Shown here piece after piece: positions 7,303 through 16,856 of a stretch of DNA of 43,450 nt. Below the pieces are notes generated by a model. It did no database searches and was not told where the DNA came from. It saw nothing but the letters and a program-made list of their open reading frames with translations. This stretch comes from Bacteroidaceae bacterium. Lineage in GTDB: Bacteria > Bacteroidota > Bacteroidia > Bacteroidales > Bacteroidaceae. The stretch covers positions 1-43,450 of the forward strand of contig JAFZSP010000051.1 in assembly GCA_017619335.1 (NCBI GenBank). Reading direction: 5' to 3'. The stretch's first letter is position 1. Each line of letters starts with the position of its first letter. A program made the position numbers and the translations under genes.

Positions 7303-10300
7303 CTATCGTAGCGTGACCTTCTGTCGCTGTCGTCCTCGGAGGAGGATGTAGGTCTGACGGTGGCGTGGTGCGGTGACGGGTCGTCCCTGGAGGTCCAGCC
7401 ACTGGGGTTCAAGAGTGCCGGGCAGGGGGAGGGAGCGGATGCCCACAGGGGCCTGGTCTGTGACGCGGAGGATGCCCCGGGACAGGTCTTGGTCATCCCA
7501 GTAGAGGCCTTTCTCGGCGGAGACCACATAGCTCTCCAGGATGGGTGTGCCGGTGACGGTGGTGACGTTCTTCCAGAGCAGCACGCTGTCGCCGGCGTGG
7601 AAGTCCTGGTTCCCGGGGATGTGGAGCCGGATGGTGGCGTTGGCGGTGAGTTTGCCGATGTTCTGGAGGCTGGTGCCGCCGGTGTTGGACGCTGTGGCAC
7701 AGCGGCCGACGCCCAGACAGAGCAGCGAGCCACTGGCCAGGGTCACGTTCTTCCCGCCGAAGCCGAGCTGTCCTGTGGTGGCGGTCTCTGTGGCTCCCAC
7801 CAGGAGGGTGGCGCCTACATTGACGGTGACGGATGCGTTGGCGAGGTTCTTGCTGGCAGCCAGTGCGCCGGAGAGTGTGGCGCCGCGCTGGACGGTGAGC
7901 GGGCCGGTGCCTAATGAGGCGTTGCCAGTCAGATGGAGCGTGCCGGCCTCCACGGTGGTGGCGCCGGTGTGGTCACTGGCACCGGTGAAGGTGGCCTTGC
8001 CAGTGCCCACCTTGACCAGCTTGGAGTTGGAGGTGACGGTGCCGCCCCAGCTCCAGTCGGCATCGTTGCCCACGCGCCAGGTGTTGGTGCCGCTGCCGCC
8101 GTTGTTGGAGAAGGAGGCATAGCCGCCGAGCTTGCCAGTGCCAGTGAGCTTGCCGATGGCGAAGGTCTTGCCGGTGTTCTGCACTTCGAGCCCGGCGGGG
8201 ATGTTCAGCGTGCCCTGGGGCAGGCCGTTGGCGGTGTTGAGGGTCCAACGCGCGCCGCTGTCGTCACTGCGGCCGGTGGCGTTGATGGTGCCCTGGAACT
8301 CACGGAAGTCCAGGCCCAGCTGTGTGCGTGTGGCAAACCAGCCGCTGCCCTTCTCTTCCTCACAGTAGATGGTGAGCGTGCCCTCGCCCGTGACTCGGTT
8401 GGTATAGGAGGCGCGGTTGGCGCTGTTCCAGGTGCCGGACTTGCCCTTAGGGACGTAGATGGTGAAGCTGCTGCCGGTGTTCTCGGTGTAGGTGCCGCCC
8501 TGGAGTTCCAGGGTGGCGGCCACCTTGTTGGCGTTCACACACTGCACGGTTCCTGCCGCCACGATGAGGCGCTGGAGGGTGCTGGCGGTGTTCATCTTCA
8601 TCCATCCGCTGCCTTTCTTGGTGAGCACGGTACCGCCGATGGGCTTGGTGACGATGTAGTCGGCGCTGTTGTTGATGACGCCGCCCTCCTCGGAGAGCAT
8701 CTGCATGGGAGAGCCCATGGTGACGGCCGCCGTGGTGCGCAACTCTGCGCCGTTCTCGATGATGAAGCGGGCCGCAGCAGTGGTCACGCCGCCCAGATTG
8801 CCGGCGGACTGGTTCTCGTTGCTCAGTGAGGTGACGGCGAGCACACCGCCGCTGAGGCGGGTGCCGCCCGTGTAGGTGTTGTCATTCTGAATGGTCAGCG
8901 TTCCTTTGCCGCGCTTGATGAGCTTGCTGGTGCCGGCGATGGCGCCAGTGCCGTTGAAGGTATAGGCCTTGGTGGCATCCACGATGATGCTGTCTGCCAC
9001 GATGTCTCCCTTGATGGAAACGGTGAACTTCCTGGCGTTGTCACCGAACAGCACGCAGTCACCGCTGACGAAGGTCTCCGCGGTGCCGGAATCATCGTTC
9101 AAGAGGAAGTTGGCCTCGCCGCCGAACTCCCACGTGGTGCTCTCGGCGCCTGTCCAGACGATGTAACCGGCATCACGCACGCCGCTGATCTCCAGATAGA
9201 TGTCCTCGCCGTCCTGCACGAGCTGGCTCTTGAGCGTGGTGCCCAGGCCCTCGACGATGATGCTCTTCAAGTCGCCCCGGAGGTGCTTCACGCCCTGGGC
9301 TATCAGGTAACGGCCTGCCAGAGTCTCGGTGGTCAGCGTCCTGGGCACGGCGAACTCAAAGACGGGTGCCAGGTACTGGGGCCCGTACTTCCAGTTCTTC
9401 ACGTCGATGCTGATGCCGCGCACGGCGATGCAGTCTGCCAGATGGCTGTCTCCCTCCACATTCAAATCCAGCTGCACACGTGAGCCGAAGCCCAGCGCGA
9501 GGGTGTCTGTCTGGATGCGACCAATGGTGCCTTCCCCGCCGGGTCGCAGGGTGGAGGCGTAGTCCATGCGGATGCTGCGGAACGCGCCGCCAGAGGAGTT
9601 GAGGCTGGCAAAGCGGTTGAGCCAGAGGTCGCTCTGGAGCAGCTGGCCATCGAAGTTCAGCGTGCCGGCCCAGACGTCTGTCGGGCCTGTATAGGTCTGA
9701 TTCACAGCAGGCAGGGTGAGGATGCCGTCGCCCTGCTTGACCAGTCGCATGTCACCCGTGAAGGCCGCGCCGGTCACGGTGCAGGCATAGACCTGGGTGT
9801 TCACCTTGGCGGTGCCGTTGAGAATGGTGCTGTTGGTGCCTTGTACCCATGTGGGGACGTTGAAGGTGAAGACGCTGGGGGCGGCGCCTTCCTGGACGGA
9901 GAGGACGGTGTTGGCGGTCTCACAGAGGAGGAGGTGCTGGCCGTTGAGGTCCGGCCCGATGGCGGAACCATCGGGCACGAGGACGCGGCCGGTGGTGGTC
10001 AATGGCGGGGGTGCCTGGGTGATGCCTTCCATCTGTCCGAGGAAATAGCTCTTGTGGGGCGGCTGGTTGTAACCCACGCATTGCCAGACCATTGCGTTGC
10101 GGTACTGATGGTCGTGCCAGAGGGTGTAAATGCGGAAGGTGGTGGGAATGGCGGTTGTCCAGATGCGGATGCGGGAGTTGTTCTCGGCACGCATGACCAG
10201 TTCCTCACGCCAGTCACCGAAGATGTCGGCAATGGCGCCGGGATTGTTCTTGGAACTGTTGCTGGTGTTGCAGCCGGTGGTGGTGAACATGCGCCCTCCG

Positions 10301-11904
10301 CCGGGCTTGTAGATGGCGCCCTCGCGGGCATTGCTACCCGGGCTGTCCATGACCTCGTCACAGAGATCGCCGTCCCAGTAGATGCGCTGGTTCAGGTGGC
10401 TCCAGAACAGGGCGTCGTTGGTGTCGGAAGTGCCGGGGCCGCCCTCGATGACCTTGTAGGCCGTGAGCGAGATGAGCCCGCTCTGGGTGCTGCGTCCCAT
10501 GGAGCCCGGGAACGAGTTGGAGAAGTTGCCGGCCAGGGCACGACCGTCGTCACCCGTGGAGGCGAGACGATAGAGGATCTTGCCTGTGGTGGCATCAGAG
10601 AAGGTACACGCGGGCGAGGTCTCGTTGCAGACAAACTGCTCGTTGCCATGGCGATAGGGGTCCAGGTCGGCGCAGTGCTGTGCGTCGCCGTGTCCCAGGC
10701 CTGTGGTGCAGAGCCCGCGGCCATTGTCATCAATCATCATGCTGCCAAAGATGATCTCGTCCCTGCCGTCCCAATCCACATCGCCGATGGCGAAGTTGTG
10801 GTAGCCCTGTCCGAAGTAGGGGCTGCTGCCGCTGTACTCGTTCCAGCGCCAGCGCTGCGTCAGTTCGTGGGTCTGTGGATTCACGTCCAAGGCACACATC
10901 TTGTGGCGGGTGTAGCAGCCGCGGCCGAGGAAGATGCTGGCGTGACGGCCGTCCAGGAAGGGCGCGCCGAAGTAATGCTTGGAGGAGCGGTGCCCGGTGT
11001 CGTTCTTGCCCCAGACCTTCTCATAGTCGCTCTCTCCCGCCTCGAAACGCGGCAGGGGATAGGCCATCGGGGTGAACTTGTCGGTCTGGCCGTCCCAGCC
11101 GTAGGGCTCGCCCGTCTCACCGTTCAGATACAGAAGGTATTCTGCGCCGTTGCGGGTGTACTCGTCACGGGGGGCGAAGTAATTCATATTGCCTATCTTG
11201 ATGTCGTGGCCCGTGGAAGTGTGGATAATCATGTTGTCGGCTCCGCGCATGACGCACTCGGCCTTGCCGTCCTCGTCCCAGTCAAAGGCCACGAGGTCCC
11301 ACTGCTCGTCGGGGCCGGCCATGAGGTTGGGGCCCAAGTCTATGCTCCACAGACGACGGCCGTCCAGCGTGTAGCACTCATAGAGGTGGAAACGGGTCTT
11401 GTTGGCGGCATCGTTCACGCCGCCCGTGTAGTTGCGCTTCACCATGAATTCCGTGATGCCGTTGCCCGTGACGTCACCTAAGGAGATGTCGTTCAGCTCG
11501 TAGGAGCTCGTGACGTCAACGCCGTCACGGTCGGTGACCTTGGCCACCATCACGTCCTTGTAACCGCCGTTCCAGCGGGTGACCTCGGCGCTCTTCTCCT
11601 GTTCCACACCGTTCACGACGGCTGCCACCTGGTACTTGGTGTTGGCGTTGCCGGCCGTGTGACTGTAGCAGCCCACGGTGAGGCCGCCTTTCAGCAGGTT
11701 GCCGTTGGCATAGAGGTTATAGGTCACGTCATAATATTCTTCGCCGAAGATCTTCCAGCTGACGAAGTTACCGCTGCCGCTGCCGCCATTCACATTGGCC
11801 GGCACAGCCACGAGGCCGCGATCCAAAAGGTCGGTCTTGCGCTGAGCTTCCACAGAAAGAGTCAGGAGCCACAGCGCCACAAGGGTAAAAAGAGCTTTTT
11901 TCAT
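7303..11904 (-). CDS. Secreted rhamnogalacturonan lyase (PL11) with beta-strand repeats
   Basis: A 1533-residue exported polysaccharide lyase predicted to cleave the rhamnogalacturonan I backbone of pectin. The signal peptide is residues 1-20 (ending VEAQ). The PL11 module covers about 22-640, with typical stretches such as LLDRGLVAVPANVNGG, ISLGDVTGNGITEFMVKRN, FDWDEDGKAECVMRGAD, FAIGDVDWDGRDEIIFGSM and DIFGDWREELVMR. The remaining 800 residues carry autotransporter-associated beta-strand repeats (for example LTIQNDNTYTGGTRLSGGVL, and GKATFTGASDHTGATTVEAG), which likely form a right-handed beta-helix stalk. The last 30 residues (LDLQGRPVTAPRHRQTYILL...) resemble the C-terminal sorting tails of Prevotella secreted proteins. 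A promoter pair lies upstream. No SusC/SusD genes flank it, so it is a stand-alone enzyme. Confidence 0.87.
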   Translation of the reverse strand: MKKALFTLVALWLLTLSVEAQRKTDLLDRGLVAVPANVNGGSGSGNFVSWKIFGEEYYDVTYNLYANGNLLKGGLTVGCYSHTAGNANTKYQVAAVVNGVEQEKSAEVTRWNGGYKDVMVAKVTDRDGVDVTSSYELNDISLGDVTGNGITEFMVKRNYTGGVNDAANKTRFHLYECYTLDGRRLWSIDLGPNLMAGPDEQWDLVAFDWDEDGKAECVMRGADNMIIHTSTGHDIKIGNMNYFAPRDEYTRNGAEYLLYLNGETGEPYGWDGQTDKFTPMAYPLPRFEAGESDYEKVWGKNDTGHRSSKHYFGAPFLDGRHASIFLGRGCYTRHKMCALDVNPQTHELTQRWRWNEYSGSSPYFGQGYHNFAIGDVDWDGRDEIIFGSMMIDDNGRGLCTTGLGHGDAQHCADLDPYRHGNEQFVCNETSPACTFSDATTGKILYRLASTGDDGRALAGNFSNSFPGSMGRSTQSGLISLTAYKVIEGGPGTSDTNDALFWSHLNQRIYWDGDLCDEVMDSPGSNAREGAIYKPGGGRMFTTTGCNTSNSSKNNPGAIADIFGDWREELVMRAENNSRIRIWTTAIPTTFRIYTLWHDHQYRNAMVWQCVGYNQPPHKSYFLGQMEGITQAPPPLTTTGRVLVPDGSAIGPDLNGQHLLLCETANTVLSVQEGAAPSVFTFNVPTWVQGTNSTILNGTAKVNTQVYACTVTGAAFTGDMRLVKQGDGILTLPAVNQTYTGPTDVWAGTLNFDGQLLQSDLWLNRFASLNSSGGAFRSIRMDYASTLRPGGEGTIGRIQTDTLALGFGSRVQLDLNVEGDSHLADCIAVRGISIDVKNWKYGPQYLAPVFEFAVPRTLTTETLAGRYLIAQGVKHLRGDLKSIIVEGLGTTLKSQLVQDGEDIYLEISGVRDAGYIVWTGAESTTWEFGGEANFLLNDDSGTAETFVSGDCVLFGDNARKFTVSIKGDIVADSIIVDATKAYTFNGTGAIAGTSKLIKRGKGTLTIQNDNTYTGGTRLSGGVLAVTSLSNENQSAGNLGGVTTAAARFIIENGAELRTTAAVTMGSPMQMLSEEGGVINNSADYIVTKPIGGTVLTKKGSGWMKMNTASTLQRLIVAAGTVQCVNANKVAATLELQGGTYTENTGSSFTIYVPKGKSGTWNSANRASYTNRVTGEGTLTIYCEEEKGSGWFATRTQLGLDFREFQGTINATGRSDDSGARWTLNTANGLPQGTLNIPAGLEVQNTGKTFAIGKLTGTGKLGGYASFSNNGGSGTNTWRVGNDADWSWGGTVTSNSKLVKVGTGKATFTGASDHTGATTVEAGTLHLTGNASLGTGPLTVQRGATLSGALAASKNLANASVTVNVGATLLVGATETATTGQLGFGGKNVTLASGSLLCLGVGRCATASNTGGTSLQNIGKLTANATIRLHIPGNQDFHAGDSVLLWKNVTTVTGTPILESYVVSAEKGLYWDDQDLSRGILRVTDQAPVGIRSLPLPGTLEPQWLDLQGRPVTAPRHRQTYILLRGRQRQKVTLR

Positions 11905-11958
11905 TTGAGACGATGATTATGTGAGTGCGTCTTCACCAGTTGGTGGGTTTTGCGGGGG

Positions 11959-11990
11959 CAAAAGTACAAATAAAACTTTATATAAAAGCA
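11959..11990 (-). promoter_or_regulatory. Promoter of the PL11 lyase gene
   Basis: Read on the minus strand: a TTG at 11990-11988 (-33 type), 21 bases, then TACTTTTG at 11966-11959, an exact match to the Bacteroidetes -7 consensus TAnnTTTG. The start codon is about 54 bases further on. Confidence 0.65.
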
Positions 11991-12060
11991 CAATAGTGGG
12001 CTTTTAACCTTTCTTTTTGGCCGAAAGCGCCACTTTTTCTGAAGAAAAACGCCCAAATGC

Positions 12061-12091
12061 TTGCAAAGCCCGCAAAAAATGTGTTACTTTG
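12061..12091 (+). promoter_or_regulatory. Promoter of the envelope glycan cluster
   Basis: TTG at 12061-12063, 20 bases, then TTACTTTG at 12084-12091. The second box departs from TAnnTTTG at one position, but the spacing is right for a Bacteroidetes promoter and the gene starts 44 bases downstream. Because the box would be inside an upstream-extended frame, it also argues against the longer start. Confidence 0.5.
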
Positions 12092-12135
12092 CAGCACATA
12101 AATCACAAATTATAAATCGTCAAACCATAACAGAT

Positions 12136-12744
12136 ATGTCTTTTACAGAACTCGCCCGTCCCATCTTTGACCAAGCCATCAGGGACTACCATCGGACCGA
12201 CTGCGTGGATACACCCATCCAGAATCCCTACACCGCCGGCACCATCGAGGCCGACCTTTACCGCAAATGCTGGATAGACACGGTGCAGTGGCACTTTGAG
12301 GACATTATCCGTGACCCGCACATCGATCCCGCCGAGGCACTGGTGCTGAAACGCCGCATAGACAAGAGCAACCAGGACCGCACAGACCTGGTGGAAACCA
12401 TCGACAGCTACTTCTTCACCAAGTACCACAACATCACTCCCCTACCCGACGCCACCATCAACACCGAGAGTCCCGCCTGGGCCATTGACCGCCTGAGTAT
12501 CCTGGCGCTGAAAATCTGGCACATGCGGGAACAGGTGGAACGCCCCGAAGCCAGCGCCGAACACCGCGCCACGTGTCAGAAGAAACTGGACGTGCTGCAG
12601 GAACAGCAGCGAGACCTCAGCACGGCCATCGACCAACTCCTGGCAGATATCGAGGCAGGACGCAAGTGGATGAAGGTCTATAAGCAGATGAAGATGTACA
12701 ACGACCCCTCCACGAACCCCGTGCTGTATGGCGCCAAATCCTAA
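12136..12744 (+). CDS. DUF4254 family protein
   Basis: 202 residues from the ATG at 12136 (MSFTELARPIFDQAIRDYH). A frame open further upstream runs into the promoter box and is rejected. The sequence matches the DUF4254 family: a small, helical, soluble protein with conserved ADLYRKCWIDTVQWHFEDIIR and DKSNQDRTDLVETID segments. The biochemical function is not established. In Bacteroidetes this family usually precedes a lipopolysaccharide heptosyltransferase gene, as here, so a role in lipopolysaccharide or lipid A assembly is inferred from context. The next gene begins 38 bases downstream. Confidence 0.8.
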   Translation: MSFTELARPIFDQAIRDYHRTDCVDTPIQNPYTAGTIEADLYRKCWIDTVQWHFEDIIRDPHIDPAEALVLKRRIDKSNQDRTDLVETIDSYFFTKYHNITPLPDATINTESPAWAIDRLSILALKIWHMREQVERPEASAEHRATCQKKLDVLQEQQRDLSTAIDQLLADIEAGRKWMKVYKQMKMYNDPSTNPVLYGAKS

Positions 12745-12782
12745 AACTTGAAACTTGAATCCTGAAACTTGAAACCTTCCAC

Positions 12783-13838
12783 GTGAAGCACCTCCTCGTC
12801 CTTCGCTTCTCGGCCATTGGTGACGTCCTGATGACGGTGCCCGTGATAGATGCGTTCGCACGTCAACATCCCGACGTGCGGCTGACCGTTTGTAGCCGCG
12901 CGTGGGCGAAACCAATCTTTGACCTCTTGCCAGAGAACGTGGCGTTCACCGCGGCCGACCTCAAAGGGATTCACAAAGGCTTTCACGGACTGAACCTTCT
13001 GGGCCGCAGGCTGTTGGCCCTGCAGCCTACGGGAGTTGCCGACCTTCACGATGTGCTCCGCACCAAGTGGCTGCGGCTGCGTTTCAGGCTGGCAGGGCGC
13101 ACGGTGCGGAAGATTCACAAAGACCGCACTGCCCGTCGCCGCTTTGTCACGGCGGAAGAGAAGACACTGCAGCTCAGCGTCTTTGAGAAATACGCAGATG
13201 TCTTCCGGCGGTTAGGATTCCCCGACTTCCATCCCGACTTTCACAGCCTCTTTCCGGCTGGCGGCGCCGACTTGAGCACAACCCTGCCCGACTTCGACCT
13301 CTCACTGCGGCCAGAGCCTCATTGGGTGGCAGTGGCGCCTTTTGCCACACACGAGGGCAAAGTCTATCCGCTCACGCTCATGGAACAGGTGATTGCGCAA
13401 CTCTCTGCAAGAGAAGATGTTCGCGTGTTCCTCTTCGGTGCAGGGCCACGGGAACGTGAGGTGCTGGAAGGCTGGGCGACCCGTTACCCTCGGGTGGAAT
13501 CCATGGCGGGACGGCTGAGAAATATGGCAGAGGAAGCAGCACTTATCTCCCACTGCCGCGTGATGCTCTCGATGGACTCGGCCAATATGCATCTGGCGTC
13601 CTTGGTGGCTGTGCCGGTCGTCAGCATTTGGGGCGCCACACATCCTCTGGGCGGCTTTATGGGTTGGGGACAACGGATGGAAGATGCCGTCCAGCGAACA
13701 GACCTCGACTGCCGTCCCTGCTCCATCTATGGCAACCGTCCCTGCCGTCACGGTGATTTTCCCTGCCTCAATGGCATCAGGCCCAAGGATGTGACGGAGA
13801 AAATGCTTTCTTATATATATAAAAAGGTAGAGGCATGA
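12783..13838 (+). CDS. Glycosyltransferase family 9, heptosyltransferase-like
   Basis: 351 residues from a GTG start. The N-terminus (LLVLRFSAIGDVLMTVPVIDAF) and the C-terminal donor-site region (SMDSANMHLASLVAVPVVSIWGATHP) are typical of GT9 ADP-heptose:lipopolysaccharide heptosyltransferases, which add heptose to the core at the inner face of the cytoplasmic membrane. Whether the donor is really ADP-heptose cannot be read from sequence. The 38 bases before it are a short degenerate repeat built on GAAACTTGAA. The stop overlaps the start of the next gene by four bases (ATGA), indicating translational coupling with the membrane phosphotransferase/sulfatase gene. Confidence 0.83.
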   Translation: MKHLLVLRFSAIGDVLMTVPVIDAFARQHPDVRLTVCSRAWAKPIFDLLPENVAFTAADLKGIHKGFHGLNLLGRRLLALQPTGVADLHDVLRTKWLRLRFRLAGRTVRKIHKDRTARRRFVTAEEKTLQLSVFEKYADVFRRLGFPDFHPDFHSLFPAGGADLSTTLPDFDLSLRPEPHWVAVAPFATHEGKVYPLTLMEQVIAQLSAREDVRVFLFGAGPREREVLEGWATRYPRVESMAGRLRNMAEEAALISHCRVMLSMDSANMHLASLVAVPVVSIWGATHPLGGFMGWGQRMEDAVQRTDLDCRPCSIYGNRPCRHGDFPCLNGIRPKDVTEKMLSYIYKKVEA

Positions 13839-15823
13839 GCGCAGGGCATCACCACACAGGGTCGTTGAACTTTCCACTGTCATTCATCTGGAATCTGGCG
13901 TTGGCCTATTTAGCCTATTGGCTTTGCCGGCTGATTTATTGGGCAGAGAACGCCGGGGCTTTCACCGGTTTCTGGAGCCACAACACGCTGAAGGACATCT
14001 TTGGCGGAGCATGGAAGTTTGACACGTCCGCCATCCTTTACACCAACGTTCTCTATGCCTTCCTGATGCTCGTTCCGCTGCCCTGGAAATGGAAGGGAAG
14101 TCAAGCGTGGCAGAACGTGGCAAAGTGGCTTTTTATGGTCGTCAACGGCTTGGCCGTCTGCATCAACCTCATGGATGCAGCCTACTTTCCCTACACGGGT
14201 CGCCGCACCACCACCACCGTCTTTCAGGAGTTCCAGAACGAGGGGAACCTCATGGGGGTCTTTGGCGTGGAAGTGTTGAGGCACTGGTATCTGGTCCTCG
14301 CGGCGGCGGCACTGATAGCGCTGCTGTGGAAGGGATACAAGTCCCCCTCTTGCTCCCCACAAGGGGGGAGAATCCCTTCTTTCCTCCTTCAGCTGCTCTT
14401 CTTCGTGGGGTATATTCCTCTGTCTGTCATAGGGATGCGAGGAGGTGCCACCACAGCTGTGCGCCCCATCACCATCTCCAACGCCAACCAGTATGTCAGC
14501 CGGCCAGCCGAGGCTGCCGTCATACTGAACACGCCCTTCTCACTGATCCGCACCATCGGCAAGGCCGTCTTCGTGACGCCGGAATACTTCTCTGATGAGG
14601 AAGAACTGGAAAAGGTTTATTCACCTGTTCATAAAAGCCCCCTCCCAACCTTCCCCAAGGGGGAGGGGGCTCCCAATGTGGTCGTCCTCATCGTGGAAAG
14701 CTTTGGCCGTGAATACATTGGCGCGTTGAACGAAACGTTGGAAGGCGGGAAATACCAGGGTTACACGCCCTTCGTAGATGAACTGTGTGACAGCAGCGCC
14801 ACCTTCCGCTGGAGCTTCTGTAACGGAAGGAAAAGCATTGACGGGATGCCTTCCATCTTGTCCGGAATACCGATGTTCATCGAACCGTTCTTCCTCACGC
14901 CGGCTTCCATGAATGAAGTGGGCGGACTGGCCCAAGCGCTGGGCGAAGAAGGTTACGAGACCGCTTTCTTCCACGGCGCCGAGAACGGTTCAATGGGCTT
15001 TCAGGCCTTTGCCCGCAAAACCGGTTTCCAACACTACTATGGCCGCACAGAGTACAATGCAGACCCTCGCTTCGGGGGCGATGCAGACTTTGACGGAATG
15101 TGGGCCATCTGGGACGAACCCTTCCTGCAGTTCTACGCCCAGCAAATGAGTGCCCTGCGAGAACCGTTTATGACAGCCGTCTTCACCGCCAGCAGCCACC
15201 ACCCCTACAAAGTGCCCGAGGCCTATCGTGACACCTTCCCGGAAGAAGGCATCGTCATTCACAAGTGCATCCGTTACACAGACCACGCGCTGCGCCGCTT
15301 CTTCGACACCGCCCGCCAGCAACCGTGGTTCCGGAACACGCTCTTCGTCCTTACCTCCGACCACACCAACCTCAGCGACCACGCCTTCTATCAGACAGAT
15401 TTAGGAGGTTTCTGCTCTCCCATACTTTTCTATGACCCCTCCGGACAGCTGTTCCAGCCCGGTCGCCGATCCGCTATTGCCCAACAGACAGACATCATGC
15501 CCAGCGTGCTCGGACTCTTGGGGTATGACAAACCCTTTGTGGCCTTCGGCTGTGACCTGTTCCACACACCGCCCGATAGCACTTGGGCCGTGAATTATAA
15601 CAATGGCACCTATCAGTATGTGAAGCACGACCTGCTCCTGCAGTTTGATCCGTCAACCGCCCGCACCACCGCGGTCTATGCACTCTCGGACAGCCTCCTG
15701 CACCGGAACCTCCTGGGGCAGCGGCCCGAACAGCCACAGATGGAACGCGAGCTGAAAGCCATAATCCAGCAATACATGAGTCGCATGAACTCCGATCGTC
15801 TCACTCCCTCTCCAAAACCCTGA
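13835..15823 (+). CDS. Membrane sulfatase-fold enzyme, LtaS/phosphoethanolamine-transferase type
   Basis: 662 residues: about five N-terminal membrane helices (near 13-37, 67-85, 94-117, 150-168, 181-202), then a periplasmic alkaline-phosphatase-superfamily domain. Metal and catalytic residues typical of the fold are visible: Glu288 in VVLIVESFG, the likely nucleophile Ser334 in NGRKSIDGMPS, and TSDHTN near the C-terminus. Members transfer phosphoglycerol or phosphoethanolamine to surface glycolipids. Between lpxL-like and heptosyltransferase genes, modification of lipid A or core is the best guess. Two C/G-rich palindromic inserts are encoded in frame, at about residues 169-179 (between helices) and 267-279 (the linker just before the catalytic domain). 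The start overlaps the GT9 gene; the acyltransferase starts six bases after the stop. Confidence 0.82.
   Translation: MSAGHHHTGSLNFPLSFIWNLALAYLAYWLCRLIYWAENAGAFTGFWSHNTLKDIFGGAWKFDTSAILYTNVLYAFLMLVPLPWKWKGSQAWQNVAKWLFMVVNGLAVCINLMDAAYFPYTGRRTTTTVFQEFQNEGNLMGVFGVEVLRHWYLVLAAAALIALLWKGYKSPSCSPQGGRIPSFLLQLLFFVGYIPLSVIGMRGGATTAVRPITISNANQYVSRPAEAAVILNTPFSLIRTIGKAVFVTPEYFSDEEELEKVYSPVHKSPLPTFPKGEGAPNVVVLIVESFGREYIGALNETLEGGKYQGYTPFVDELCDSSATFRWSFCNGRKSIDGMPSILSGIPMFIEPFFLTPASMNEVGGLAQALGEEGYETAFFHGAENGSMGFQAFARKTGFQHYYGRTEYNADPRFGGDADFDGMWAIWDEPFLQFYAQQMSALREPFMTAVFTASSHHPYKVPEAYRDTFPEEGIVIHKCIRYTDHALRRFFDTARQQPWFRNTLFVLTSDHTNLSDHAFYQTDLGGFCSPILFYDPSGQLFQPGRRSAIAQQTDIMPSVLGLLGYDKPFVAFGCDLFHTPPDSTWAVNYNNGTYQYVKHDLLLQFDPSTARTTAVYALSDSLLHRNLLGQRPEQPQMERELKAIIQQYMSRMNSDRLTPSPKP
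14341..14370. repeat. C/G-rich element, first copy in the sulfatase-fold gene
   Basis: GTCCCCCTCTTGCTCCCC followed by AAGGGGGGAG. It encodes SPSCSPQGGR, between two predicted membrane helices, without a frameshift. Confidence 0.6.
14633..14673. repeat. C/G-rich palindromic element, second copy in the sulfatase-fold gene
   Basis: AGCCCCCTCCC (14636-14646) and its exact reverse complement GGGAGGGGGCT (14661-14671), 14-base loop. It encodes HKSPLPTFPKGEGAP in the linker between the membrane part and the catalytic domain. Confidence 0.8.
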
Positions 15824-15829
15824 ACCGTC

Positions 15830-16789
15830 ATGGCACGTTCCACCTACACCCTCACCTTCTGGCAGCGAATCGCTTACGGTCTGCTCTTCGGCATCGCCTA
15901 CACGTTGTCACTGCTCCCGTTGCGGGTGCTATATCTGTTGTCGGACTTCCTTTATCTGCTGGTCTTTCACCTCGTGGGCTATCGCCGCAAACTGGTGCAG
16001 CGCCACTTGGCCGACAGTTTCCCAGAGAAGGAAGAGGCAGAACGGAAAGACATCGAGAAAGCCTTCTACCGCTGGTTCTGTGATTATATTGTGGAGACCC
16101 TGAAGCTCTTCTCCATGAGTCCTCGGCAAATGCGCCGCCGCCTGGTGTTCCGAGGGGCAGAGGTGGTGCAGCAGTGCATTGACCGCGGACAGGGAGTGGC
16201 CCTGTACCTGGGGCACTACTGCAATTGGGAGTGGGTTTCCAGCATCCCCCTCTGGCTGCGTGGCAACCACTACGCAGGTTCCCAAGTCTATCACGTCCTG
16301 GAGTCACCCGCGATGGACAAGTTGCTGCTGTACCCCCGCCACCGCATGGGGCCCGACAACGTTGCCGTTATGGATGTGCTGCGTTACATCGTTCAGAACC
16401 GCAACGAAGGACGGCCCGTGGTGATGGGATTCATTGCCGACCAGGTGCCGTTCTGGAATAATATCGGTGGCTGGCTGACGTTCCTGAACCACGAGAACAC
16501 TCCCGTGCTGGCCGGCACCGAGCGCATTGCCCGACGCTTTGACCTGGCTTGTGTCTATATCGACATTCAACGATTGCGGCGCGGGTACTATGAGGCTGAA
16601 TTCCAACTGATGACGGACTGTCCGAAGGAACAGCCCGACGGTGCCGTGACAGAAGAATATTTCCGCCGCCTCGAAGCCACTATCCGCCGTCAACCGCCTT
16701 TCTGGCTCTGGACCCACAACCGCTGGAAAAGAACCCGCGAGGAGTTTGACCGCATGGTGGATCCCGAAACAGGGAAACCGAAGTTCTGA
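15830..16789 (+). CDS. Lipid A acyltransferase of the LpxL/HtrB family
   Basis: 319 residues with one N-terminal membrane anchor (about 10-55, FGIAYTLSLLPLRVLYLLSDF). It is a member of the LpxL/LpxM lysophospholipid acyltransferase superfamily, which adds a secondary acyl chain to the lipid A precursor on the cytoplasmic face of the inner membrane. The HX4E signature is present: His129 and Glu134 in LGHYCNWEW. The PFWLWTHNRWK motif near the C-terminus is also typical. The gene follows the sulfatase-fold gene after six bases and ends the first part of the cluster; a 316-base repeat region separates it from the deacetylase gene. Which acyl chain or position is used cannot be told. Confidence 0.88.
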   Translation: MARSTYTLTFWQRIAYGLLFGIAYTLSLLPLRVLYLLSDFLYLLVFHLVGYRRKLVQRHLADSFPEKEEAERKDIEKAFYRWFCDYIVETLKLFSMSPRQMRRRLVFRGAEVVQQCIDRGQGVALYLGHYCNWEWVSSIPLWLRGNHYAGSQVYHVLESPAMDKLLLYPRHRMGPDNVAVMDVLRYIVQNRNEGRPVVMGFIADQVPFWNNIGGWLTFLNHENTPVLAGTERIARRFDLACVYIDIQRLRRGYYEAEFQLMTDCPKEQPDGAVTEEYFRRLEATIRRQPPFWLWTHNRWKRTREEFDRMVDPETGKPKF

Positions 16790-16856
16790 TTTTTATCAAG
16801 TTATTCAAGTTTTGGAAGTTATGAGTATTTTGAACATTAGCCCTGAAGGGGCGACA

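Noticed and set aside
9841..11481. A 546-codon plus-strand open frame opposite the PL11 gene
   Set aside because: It is the antisense shadow of a GC-rich, well-supported PL11 gene, has no recognisable domain, and has low-complexity Val/Gly/Ala-rich composition.
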